From Streptomyces sp. V1I1 (lineage in GTDB: Bacteria > Actinomycetota > Actinomycetes > Streptomycetales > Streptomycetaceae): a DNA stretch of 64,000 nucleotides. The translations under genes were made by a program, and so were the position numbers. Position 1 is the first letter of the stretch. The number at the start of each line of letters is the position of its first letter. The stretch spans positions 3,342,501 to 3,406,500 of the forward strand of contig NZ_JAUSZH010000001.1 in the NCBI RefSeq assembly GCF_030817355.1, in the 5' to 3' direction. The notes beneath the pieces were generated by a model, which worked only from the letters and a program-made list of their open reading frames with translations, was not told where the DNA came from and did not search any database. Positions 46,649 through 53,261 of the stretch are shown piece after piece.

Positions 46649-47690
46649 GGCGCTCTCGCTGGTGCCCAAGGCCGAGGCCAAGCAGTCCATGAAGGACTTC
46701 AAGTCCGATCAGGAAGTGCGCTGGTGCCCAGGCTGCGGTGACTACGCGATCCTCGCCGCCGTGCAGGGCTTCATGCCCGAGCTCGGTCTGGCGAAGGAGA
46801 ACATCGTCTTCGTCTCCGGAATCGGCTGCTCTTCCCGCTTCCCGTACTACATGAACACGTACGGGATGCACTCCATCCACGGCCGCGCGCCCGCCATCGC
46901 GACCGGCCTCGCCTCCTCCCGCCGCGACCTGTCCGTCTGGGTCGTCACGGGTGACGGCGACGCGCTGTCCATCGGCGGCAACCACCTGATCCACGCGCTG
47001 CGCCGCAATGTGAACCTGAAGATCCTGCTCTTCAACAACCGGATCTACGGACTCACCAAGGGCCAGTACAGCCCGACCTCCGAGGTCGGCAAGATCACCA
47101 AGTCGACGCCGATGGGCTCGCTGGACGCGCCCTTCAACCCGGTGTCGCTGGCGATCGGCGCGGAGGCGTCCTTCGTGGCCCGCACCATCGACTCCGACCG
47201 CAAGCACCTCACCGAGGTGCTGCGCCAGGCCGCCGACCACCAGGGCACGGCACTGGTGGAGATCTACCAGAACTGCAACATCTTCAACGACGGCGCCTTC
47301 GATGCGCTCAAGGACAAGCAGCAGGCCCAGGAGGCGGTCATCCGCCTCGAACACGGGCAGCCGATCCGTTTCGGCACCGACAGCGACAAGGGTGTCGTAC
47401 GGGACCCGGCGACCGGCGATCTGAAGGTCGTGCAGGTCACGGCCGAGAACGAGAGCCGGATCCTGGTCCACGACGCGCACAGCGCCAGCCCGACCACCGC
47501 CTTCGCCCTCTCCCGGCTCGCCGACCCGGACACCCTGCACCACACCCCCATCGGGGTACTGCGCAGTGTGGAGCGGCCGGTCTACGACACGATGATGGCC
47601 GACCAGCTGGACACCGCCATCGAGCAGAACGGCAAGGGCGACCTGGCTGCGCTGCTCGCGGGCAATGACACCTGGACCGTCGTCGGCTGA
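46641..47690 (+). CDS. korB: 2-oxoacid:ferredoxin oxidoreductase, beta subunit
   Basis: 349 residues. Thiamine diphosphate is bound through the GDGDALSIGGNH motif (residues 104-115, ending near NRIYGLTKGQYSPTSE). Cys29, Cys32, Cys63 and Cys212 (WCPGCGDY, GIGCSSR, YQNCNIF) are placed to hold the single [4Fe-4S] cluster. The enzyme would deliver reduced ferredoxin, which the nearby NuoE/F/G-less complex might use. A strong bidirectional terminator follows. Confidence 0.95.
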   Translation: MTEALSLVPKAEAKQSMKDFKSDQEVRWCPGCGDYAILAAVQGFMPELGLAKENIVFVSGIGCSSRFPYYMNTYGMHSIHGRAPAIATGLASSRRDLSVWVVTGDGDALSIGGNHLIHALRRNVNLKILLFNNRIYGLTKGQYSPTSEVGKITKSTPMGSLDAPFNPVSLAIGAEASFVARTIDSDRKHLTEVLRQAADHQGTALVEIYQNCNIFNDGAFDALKDKQQAQEAVIRLEHGQPIRFGTDSDKGVVRDPATGDLKVVQVTAENESRILVHDAHSASPTTAFALSRLADPDTLHHTPIGVLRSVERPVYDTMMADQLDTAIEQNGKGDLAALLAGNDTWTVVG

Positions 47691-47709
47691 TGTGTCGCCG
47701 AGGCGCCCC

Positions 47710-47744
47710 GAAGCCCGGACCTCCTGTCAGGAGGTCCGGGCTTC
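47710..47744. terminator. Bidirectional terminator between korB and the HxlR gene
   Basis: GAAGCCCGGACCTCCTG (47710-47726) is an inverted copy of 47728-47744. It ends the kor transcript and overlaps the last codons of the convergent HxlR gene. Confidence 0.9.
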
Positions 47745-48101
47745 GTCGTACACGGCACGGGCCTGCTGCACCTCGTCGAGGCGCCGTTCGGTCCAGCGGG
47801 CCAGCCCCCACACCTGCTCGGCGGCCTCCTTGCCGAGCGCGGTCAGGGAGTAGTCGACACGCGGCGGGATCACCGGCTTGGCTTCGCGGTGCACAAAGCC
47901 GTCGCGCTCCAGGGTCTGGAGGGTCTGCGCCAGCATCTTCTCGCTGACGCCGCCGACCTCCCGGCGCAGTTCGCTGAAGCGGTACGAACGCTCCAGCAGC
48001 GCGGCGAGGACGAGCACCCCCCAGCGGCTGGTGACGTGCTCCAGAACGATGCGGGAGGGGCACATCTTGTCGTTCACGTCCGGATTCCTACTTACGCTCA
48101 T
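47727..48101 (-). CDS. HxlR-family transcriptional regulator
   Basis: 124 residues: MCPSRIVLEHVTSRWGVLVLAALLERSYRFSELRREVGGVSEKMLAQTLQTLERDGFV is the winged helix typical of HxlR/YtfH regulators. The single conserved N-terminal Cys (CPS) suggests redox or electrophile sensing, as in other HxlR proteins. It is divergent from a YtfG-like quinone reductase gene, the same pairing as E. coli ytfH-ytfG. The inverted repeat at 48105-48129 is a likely operator. Confidence 0.93.
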   Translation of the reverse strand: MSVSRNPDVNDKMCPSRIVLEHVTSRWGVLVLAALLERSYRFSELRREVGGVSEKMLAQTLQTLERDGFVHREAKPVIPPRVDYSLTALGKEAAEQVWGLARWTERRLDEVQQARAVYDEARTS

Positions 48102-48104
48102 GCC

Positions 48105-48129
48105 AGTACCTTACTTCAAAGTTGGTACT
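48105..48129. promoter_or_regulatory. HxlR operator candidate
   Basis: AGTACC at 48105-48110 and GGTACT at 48124-48129 form an inverted repeat, with inner TACTT/AAAGT half-sites, just upstream of the HxlR start and within the promoter of the divergent gene. Confidence 0.65.
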
Positions 48130-48189
48130 TTCGTTTGGTTAGCGCCCTTCGTAGGGTGAGTGGCGAGCCCTACGAACTGGAGAAACACC

Positions 48190-49050
48190 ATGAGCATCGT
48201 CGTCACCGGAGCCACCGGAGCCCTCGGCCTGCTCGTCATCGACGAGCTGCTCGCCACGGTCCAGACCGACCAGATCACCGCGGTCGTGCGCAGCAAGGAG
48301 AAGGCCGCGGACCTCGCGGCGCGCGGCGTCGAACTGCGCATCGCCGACTACAGCGTTCCCGAGACGCTGGCCGGGGCCTTCCGCGCCGGTGACCGCGTGC
48401 TGCTGATATCCGGCAGCGAGGTCGGACAGCGGGTGGCGCAGCACACCGCCGTGGTCGAGGCCGCGAAGGCGGCAGGCGTCGCGCAGCTCGCGTACACGGG
48501 AGTACTGGGCCGTCCCGACGCCGACTTCCAGCTGGCCGCCGAGCACAAGGTCACCGAGCGGGTGATCCTCGACTCGGGCCTGCCGTACACCTTCCTGCGC
48601 AATGGCTGGTACACGGAGAACTACACCGAGCACCTCGCCCCGGTCCTCGCCCACAACGCCGTCGTCGCGAGCGCCGGCGACGGCCGGATCGCCTCGGCCG
48701 CCCGCGCCGACTACGCCGCCGCAGCGGCCGCCGTGCTCACCGGCGAAGGACACCTGGGCAAGGCGTACGAACTGAGCGGCGACGCCGCCTGGTCCTTCGC
48801 GGAGTACGCGGCCGCGCTGTCCCGGCAGACCGGCCGGACGATCGCCTACAACAACGTCCCGGCCGAGGCGCACATGGGAATCCTGACGGGCGCGGGCGTG
48901 CCCGGGCCGTTCGCCGAGATCCTCGTCGACGTCGACGCGGCGGTCGGACGTGGGCTGCTGGCCGGCACGACGGGTGACCTGGCGCGGCTGGCCGGGCGCC
49001 CCACGACGCCGCTCGCCGACTCGGTGGCGGCGGCGCTCGCCACCGCCTGA
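48190..49050 (+). CDS. NmrA-like NAD(P)H:quinone oxidoreductase (QOR2/YtfG type)
   Basis: 286 residues from ATG 48190 with GGAG upstream. MSIVVTGATGALGLLVIDEL carries the Rossmann motif; VVEAAKAAGVAQLAYTGVLG and YTFLRNGWYTENYTEHL match QOR2/NmrA-like proteins. The family reduces quinones with NADPH or acts as a redox sensor. Pairing with an HxlR regulator supports a role in quinone or electrophile stress. Confidence 0.9.
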   Translation: MSIVVTGATGALGLLVIDELLATVQTDQITAVVRSKEKAADLAARGVELRIADYSVPETLAGAFRAGDRVLLISGSEVGQRVAQHTAVVEAAKAAGVAQLAYTGVLGRPDADFQLAAEHKVTERVILDSGLPYTFLRNGWYTENYTEHLAPVLAHNAVVASAGDGRIASAARADYAAAAAAVLTGEGHLGKAYELSGDAAWSFAEYAAALSRQTGRTIAYNNVPAEAHMGILTGAGVPGPFAEILVDVDAAVGRGLLAGTTGDLARLAGRPTTPLADSVAAALATA

Positions 49051-49096
49051 CCCCTGACCGACCGGCCACCCGACCAGACGACCGACCGGCCAAGAT

Positions 49097-49130
49097 CTGT
49101 CATGACCGTATAGCGATACGGACATGACAG
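49097..49130. promoter_or_regulatory. Large imperfect palindrome upstream of rarD
   Basis: Two 15-bp arms (CTGTCATGaCCGTAT and its inverse) around a 4-bp centre, with one mismatch. It lies about 50 bp after the YtfG-like stop and before rarD. It could be a terminator, but the high symmetry and lower GC suit an operator equally well. Confidence 0.6.
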
Positions 49131-49186
49131 CCCGGCCCTGTGCCGCGTACCTTCTTCGTGTGATGCGCGCAGGGCGGGAGGGGCCG

Positions 49187-50221
49187 GTGAAGTCGGACGG
49201 TGAACAGCGGGCAGGACTGCTGTACGGGATCGGGGCCTACGGAATGTGGGGCCTGGTCCCGCTCTTCTGGCCGCTGCTGAAGCCGTCGGGAGCGACGGAG
49301 ATCCTGGCTCACCGGATGGTCTGGTCGCTGGCCGTCGTCGGCGTCGCGCTGCTGGCGCTGAAGCGCTGGGGCTGGGTACGGGAGCTGATACGGCAGCCCC
49401 GCAAGCTGGGGCTGATCACGGTCGCCGCGGCGGTGATCACCGTCAACTGGGGCGTCTACATCTGGGCTGTGAACTCCGGCCATGTCGTCGAGGCGTCGCT
49501 CGGCTACTTCATCAACCCGCTGGTCACCATCGCGATGGGCGTGCTGCTGCTGAAGGAGCGGCTGCGCCCGGCGCAGTGGGCGGCGGTCGGCACGGGCTTC
49601 GCGGCGGTGCTGGTGCTGGCCATCGGGTACGGGCAGCCGCCGTGGATCTCGCTGGTGCTGGCCTTCTCGTTCGCGACGTACGGCCTGGTCAAGAAGAAGG
49701 TCAACATCGGCGGTCTCGAGTCGCTGGCCGCCGAGACCGCGATCCAGTTCCTCCCGGCGCTCGGCTTTCTCCTCTGGCTCGGCTCGGACGGGTCCGCCAC
49801 CTTCGGGGCGCGCGGCGCGGGGCATGCGGCGCTGCTCGCCGCGACGGGAGTGGTGACCGCGGCGCCGCTGGTCTGCTTCGGCGCGGCGGCGATCCGGGTG
49901 CCCCTCTCGACGCTGGGGCTGCTGCAGTACCTGGCGCCGGTCTTCCAGTTCCTGCTGGGGATCCTGTACTTCCACGAGGAGATGCCGGCCGAGCGTTGGG
50001 CCGGCTTCGCGCTGGTCTGGCTGGCGCTGACCTGTCTGACCTGGGACGCACTGCGCACGGCACGGCGTACGAAGGCGGCGGCGCTGCGGCTGGCCGCGGC
50101 GACGGCTGCTGCTCCGGCGACGGCTGCCGGTCCTGCTCCCGCTGCTGGTCCCGCTCCGGCTCCCGCGCCCGCCCCCGCTCCGACGCAGGCGGCGGCGGCT
50201 CCTGCGGAGCCCACCGCCTGA
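49187..50221 (+). CDS. rarD: RarD-type EamA-family transporter
   Basis: 344 residues from GTG 49187, with GGGAGGGG upstream. Ten spans in two EamA halves: RAGLLYGIGAYGMWGLVPLFWPLLK, VNWGVYIWAVNSGHVVEASLGYFINPLV and LSTLGLLQYLAPVFQFLLGILYFHEEMP are RarD markers. A low-complexity Ala/Pro tail follows the last span. RarD was named from a chloramphenicol-sensitivity association; the physiological substrate is unknown. Confidence 0.93.
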   Translation: MKSDGEQRAGLLYGIGAYGMWGLVPLFWPLLKPSGATEILAHRMVWSLAVVGVALLALKRWGWVRELIRQPRKLGLITVAAAVITVNWGVYIWAVNSGHVVEASLGYFINPLVTIAMGVLLLKERLRPAQWAAVGTGFAAVLVLAIGYGQPPWISLVLAFSFATYGLVKKKVNIGGLESLAAETAIQFLPALGFLLWLGSDGSATFGARGAGHAALLAATGVVTAAPLVCFGAAAIRVPLSTLGLLQYLAPVFQFLLGILYFHEEMPAERWAGFALVWLALTCLTWDALRTARRTKAAALRLAAATAAAPATAAGPAPAAGPAPAPAPAPAPTQAAAAPAEPTA

Positions 50222-50356
50222 CGCATCAGTCCCCGGGGAATTAACACTCGATCGGCTCACCTGCGGGGCTGGGCGCAGGCCCCCACCGCTCGACCGGTGC
50301 TACCACCGGAAGTACAGGCCCCGATGTGCGCGGCCCCGGAGCGGAGTGAGTGCGTC

Positions 50357-51184
50357 ATGTCGCAGCCCCTCGCCCAGCCCCTCGCCCTTTCAGTCGACTT
50401 CGGACAGGGGATCACCGACGCGTGGTCGGCAGTGGCCAGGTTCGTGCCGAAGTTCATCGGCTTCCTGGTCATCCTGCTCATCGGCTGGCTCGTGGCGAAG
50501 CTGGTGGCCCGGGTCGCCGACCAACTCCTGCGCAGGGTCGGCTTCGAGAGGCTCGCGGAACGCAGCGGGGTCGCCAATGCCCTGCGGGGGTCGGAGTACG
50601 ACGCGACCGGGATCCTCGTCAAGATCCTCTACTACGGGATCCTGCTGATCGCGCTGCAGCTGGGCTTCGGCGTCTTCGGACCGAACCCTGTCAGCGGCAT
50701 GATCAACAGCGTTGTCGGGTGGCTGCCGAAAGCGATCGTCGCGTGTGTGATCGTCGTCGTGGCCCTGGCCATCGCACGTGCGGTCCGCGACATCGTCCAG
50801 GGGGCGCTGGGCGAGACCTCGTACGGCAAGATCGTGTCCACGGCGGCCTGGGCGTTCATCGTCGCTCTCGGCGTGATCGCGGCGCTCAGCCAGGCGGAGA
50901 TCGCGACCTCGGTGACCGGCCCTGTGCTCACGGCGGCGCTCGCCGCGATCGCGGGCATCCTGATCGTGGGCGTCGGCGGCGGCCTGATCAACCCGATGCG
51001 CCACCGCTGGGAGCGGTGGCTGTCGGCCGCCGAACAGGAGACGGCCCGGGCCCGCGGCACCACCGGCGCGTACGAACGGGGCGGGCGGGAGCCGACTGCG
51101 GGCCGACCGCCCACCGAGCGGCGGACCCGCCCGCCAGGACGCGTGAGTCCGGCGGACGAACCGGAGAACATCGACCCGATGTGA
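50357..51184 (+). CDS. TM-helix (MscS-related) membrane protein
   Basis: 275 residues from ATG 50357 with GGAG upstream. Several spans contain the repeated TM-helix motif (FVPKFIGFLVILLIGWLVAKLVARVADQLLRRVGF, WLPKAIVACVIVVVALAIARAVRDIV, GGLINPMRHRWERW). This architecture (PF05552-type) is related to mechanosensitive channels but lacks the MscS beta domain. The C-terminal ~60 residues are hydrophilic and probably cytoplasmic. Confidence 0.87.
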   Translation: MSQPLAQPLALSVDFGQGITDAWSAVARFVPKFIGFLVILLIGWLVAKLVARVADQLLRRVGFERLAERSGVANALRGSEYDATGILVKILYYGILLIALQLGFGVFGPNPVSGMINSVVGWLPKAIVACVIVVVALAIARAVRDIVQGALGETSYGKIVSTAAWAFIVALGVIAALSQAEIATSVTGPVLTAALAAIAGILIVGVGGGLINPMRHRWERWLSAAEQETARARGTTGAYERGGREPTAGRPPTERRTRPPGRVSPADEPENIDPM

Positions 51185-51220
51185 AGGGGCCGCGGGGACC
51201 GCGACCGGGCCGTCCTGCGG

Positions 51221-51570
51221 TCATCGTCCGTCTCCTTCTGCGTGTTCCGCGTGGCGGACGCGGTGTGCCCGCACCTTGTTGCGATTGCCGCCCCGTTCCG
51301 TCGCGCACCAGCGGCGGCGGCCCGCCCCGGGCGCCCAGCCGCGCTCGCCGTCGGCGGTGATCCGGGGAGCGGGCGGGCCTGTGCCGCGGCCTCGTTGACC
51401 ACGGCCAGGTCGGCGCGGCGCAGCTCACGGCCGTGCACCCGGCCGGCGGTCAGCCGCCACAGCGCGTCCCGCAGCGTGCGGGCCGCCGCCAACTTTTCGG
51501 CGCTGACGACCGGTTCCAGACCGGCGGGCAGCCTGCTCTCCGCCGCCCGCCCCAGGTCGGCGGGCGCGTG
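51221..51570 (-). pseudogene. CGNR zinc-finger (ABATE) regulator, truncated and frameshifted
   Basis: One frame (about 51310-51570) reads APADLGRAAESRLPAGLEPV, then EKLAAARTLRDALWRLT and ADLAVVNEAAA: the ABATE domain without its N-terminus. A second frame then gives GRRRRWCATERGGNRNKVRAHRVRH and stops at 51221: the CGNR zinc-finger end, with the first Cys of the C-G-N-R motif changed to Gly. About 60 residues between, including other zinc ligands, are missing. The gene is clearly dead. Confidence 0.75.
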
Positions 51571-51732
51571 CAGCACCTCGTACCGCGTGAAGCCGCGGTC
51601 CGGTCGCGCGGCCGGGACGCGTGGCGTGATTACGCCGCCGTCCGGCATCCGGACGACTCCTTGGACAAGGTCAGCGGTGCGGGGCTCGGACGCGGGCTCC
51701 TCTTCCAGCGCGTACCGGAGGCAAGTCGTAGC

Positions 51733-51750
51733 GAAGACGTAACCACGCGC
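51733..51750. repeat. Left copy of an 18-bp inverted repeat bounding the accessory patch
   Basis: GAAGACGTAACCACGCGC matches, on the opposite strand and with one mismatch, the sequence at 55011-55028, which sits exactly at the capsid/VOC junction. It may be an ancient attachment or recombination site. Confidence 0.6.
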
Positions 51751-51787
51751 CCCCGACTGCGGCCCTTGCTGCCACGGTCGGGGGCGC
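51747..51787 (-). terminator. Terminator after the zinc-ribbon gene
   Basis: A perfect 11-bp stem (51747-51757 with 51777-51787), GCGCCCCCGAC / GTCGGGGGCGC. It is homologous (32 of 41 positions) to the hairpin at 52259-52299. Confidence 0.85.
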
Positions 51788-51800
51788 CTAAGCGGGGTGC

Positions 51801-51983
51801 CTAGCGGCGTAGGTCCCGGTCCTCTTCCAGCTTCCGCAGGGCCGCGCCCAGCGTCGGCCGGAAGCCCGGACAAGGCCGCTCCAGGGGCAGCGTCCAGGCA
51901 TGCCAGCACGACAGACACCGTCGCACCGTCGGGTGCTCCGGGTCGTGTTCTACGCTGCCGCCGCACCGCGGACACTGCCCCAT
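51801..51983 (-). CDS. Small zinc-ribbon protein
   Basis: 60 residues: MGQCPRCGGSVEHDPEHPTV, then RRCLSCWHAW. Two CxxC pairs (CPRC, CLSC) form a probable zinc ribbon; the rest is basic. It follows the DUF397 gene by 9 bp and ends before a strong terminator, so it is the last gene of the small-protein operon. Function unknown; nucleic-acid or protein binding is plausible. Confidence 0.7.
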   Translation of the reverse strand: MGQCPRCGGSVEHDPEHPTVRRCLSCWHAWTLPLERPCPGFRPTLGAALRKLEEDRDLRR

Positions 51984-51992
51984 GACGACTCC

Positions 51993-52202
51993 CTACGCCG
52001 CGACGTCGAACTCGCCCAGCTTGGCACCGCTCAGGAAGTCGGTCCACTCAACCGCCGTGAACTCGACGGTTTCACCGGTCGCTGAATTCCGGACTGCCAC
52101 CTTGCCGGGAACGTTCGTTGCGATCTCCACACAGCGGGGGTCGTTGTTGTTGTACTGGCACGCCGTGGACGTTCGGAACTCGAATTCGGGACTTGCATCC
52201 AT
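51993..52202 (-). CDS. DUF397 domain-containing protein
   Basis: 69 residues from ATG 52202 with AGGGAAGGGA upstream. EFRTSTACQYNNNDPRCVEIA and VAVRNSATGETVEFTAVEWTDFL match DUF397, a small actinobacterial family usually next to XRE regulators; in BldB/WhiJ-type systems these pairs affect development. Here an XRE/TPR regulator lies about 1 kb away, divergent. Such pairs may behave like toxin-antitoxin or signalling modules; that is inference. Confidence 0.92.
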   Translation of the reverse strand: MDASPEFEFRTSTACQYNNNDPRCVEIATNVPGKVAVRNSATGETVEFTAVEWTDFLSGAKLGEFDVAA

Positions 52203-52258
52203 GGAGCTATTCCCTTCCCTCTGAGTGCGGGGAATCGGTCCCCGTGCCGTATTGCAGT

Positions 52259-52299
52259 GCGCCCCCAACTACGGCCGTAGCTCACGCAGTTGGGGGCGC
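52259..52299 (-). terminator. Hairpin between DUF7848-like and DUF397 genes
   Basis: A perfect 12-bp stem (52259-52270 with 52288-52299), GCGCCCCCAACT / AGTTGGGGGCGC, closely resembling the terminator at 51747. It splits the small-protein genes into two transcripts or attenuates the distal pair. Confidence 0.85.
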
Positions 52300-52405
52300 G
52301 GCCCGTACCGGACGGGGGTCGCCGGTACGGGGGCATTCGTTGCGGCCCTTGCCGGGAATGGCCGCCATCGGGTCTCTTGCTGGTCTTGCTGGGGCGCCTG
52401 GGCGC

Positions 52406-52633
52406 CTATTCGTCGCGCGTCACGCGCGCATGGTCGGTCGCGACGCGGCGGAACATGTCATGTCCAGTGCTGCCGGTATGGCGGAGGCACCAGTCCTGTG
52501 CCGCTTCCTGGTCGTCCTGGGCGCCGGAATTCTCGTCACAGTCGGACGCAGTGCAGAACGCCTCGTACGTGACTCCGCCTTCCGGCACGTGCCGGATCGT
52601 GTGGTTCACGAATCGGATTACCGAGCGGGTCAT
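52406..52633 (-). CDS. Small Cys-containing protein (DUF7848-like)
   Basis: 75 residues from ATG 52633, overlapping the upstream stop (ATGA). MTRSVIRFVNHTIRHVPEGG, then YEAFCTASDCDENSG and QDWCLRHTGSTGHDMFRRV; the CxxxxxC plus C...H...H arrangement suggests a metal site. It resembles the small DUF7848 proteins common in Streptomyces near XRE/DUF397 genes. Function unknown. Confidence 0.8.
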   Translation of the reverse strand: MTRSVIRFVNHTIRHVPEGGVTYEAFCTASDCDENSGAQDDQEAAQDWCLRHTGSTGHDMFRRVATDHARVTRDE

Positions 52634-52809
52634 GATTCCCCCAGGGCATGGCGAGTTGCCCGACAGGGCGGGCACGTACAGGGCGGGAAACCAAAGCCCT
52701 TATCCGACGGATTGCCGGGCGGAATCAGAAACGTCTGCTTGCCCTGGACTTCCGTCCGGGCGCCTGTCTCGCCATTGATCCGGTACACAGCAATCGTGAT
52801 GGTGGTCAT
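52630..52809 (-). CDS. Small hypothetical protein with C-terminal Cys motif
   Basis: 59 residues from ATG 52809 with GGAAAGG upstream: MTTITIAVYRINGETGARTE, then a Gly/Pro region and CTCPPCRATRH at the C-terminus. The CxCxxC cluster could bind metal. It overlaps the next gene by 4 bp and follows the previous stop by 2 bp, so it is mid-operon. No family recognised with certainty. Confidence 0.7.
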   Translation of the reverse strand: MTTITIAVYRINGETGARTEVQGKQTFLIPPGNPSDKGFGFPPCTCPPCRATRHALGES

Positions 52810-52811
52810 GA

Positions 52812-53129
52812 TCACGCGCCCTTTCCGGATGCCGCATGGCGCCATTCCTCGCCCAGCGAGACGAGAACGTACGGCCGGACCAGGGTCAGGGGCCGTTCCC
52901 AGGGGGCAGGCGGGAACCACTGGGCGCGAGGCTCCGGCAGGGTCGGCACGTCTGGGGCGCGCCTCGCTCGATGCCTGCGGGCAGCGACCAGACGCGCGCC
53001 GCATACGGCGGGGTTGAGCTGGGCGGGTGCCTGGGCGGCAGCCTGGGGCACCTGGGCCCTGTGCCTGCCTTGCGGTCCGAACAGGACCAGCGTCACCCAA
53101 TCGAGTGTGCGGGCGATACGATCTCTCAC
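52812..53129 (-). CDS. Hypothetical basic protein, first gene of the small-protein operon
   Basis: 105 residues from GTG 53129 with a good AAGGAG eight bases upstream: RDRIARTLDWVTLVLFGPQG, then a Gln/Ala/Pro/Arg-rich middle and APWERPLTLVRPYVLVSLGEEW near the C-terminus. Such proteins accompany DUF7848/DUF397/XRE loci in streptomycetes. It is divergent from the XRE gene with about 130 bp between. Function unknown. Confidence 0.7.
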   Translation of the reverse strand: MRDRIARTLDWVTLVLFGPQGRHRAQVPQAAAQAPAQLNPAVCGARLVAARRHRARRAPDVPTLPEPRAQWFPPAPWERPLTLVRPYVLVSLGEEWRHAASGKGA

Positions 53130-53261
53130 TGTCGTCGCTCCTTCGAAGCGTCGGCCACGCCCCCGGATCGTGTGCCGCGATCGCGGGGGTCCTTGCGTCG
53201 GTCCACGCTGCCCCTGGGCCGAATCCGTGCCTAGCGGCCCCGTGTAGGCCAGACTTGAGAC

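Noticed and set aside
44528..46702. 724-codon minus-strand frame opposite korA
   Set aside because: Shadow of korA; composition is Gly/Arg/Val-rich and no start signal fits.
50632..52047. 471-codon minus-strand frame across the TM-helix gene and the zinc-ribbon gene
   Set aside because: It joins a real plus-strand gene's antisense, a pseudogene frame and another gene's shadow; only the ABATE portion (about 51310-51570) has protein similarity.
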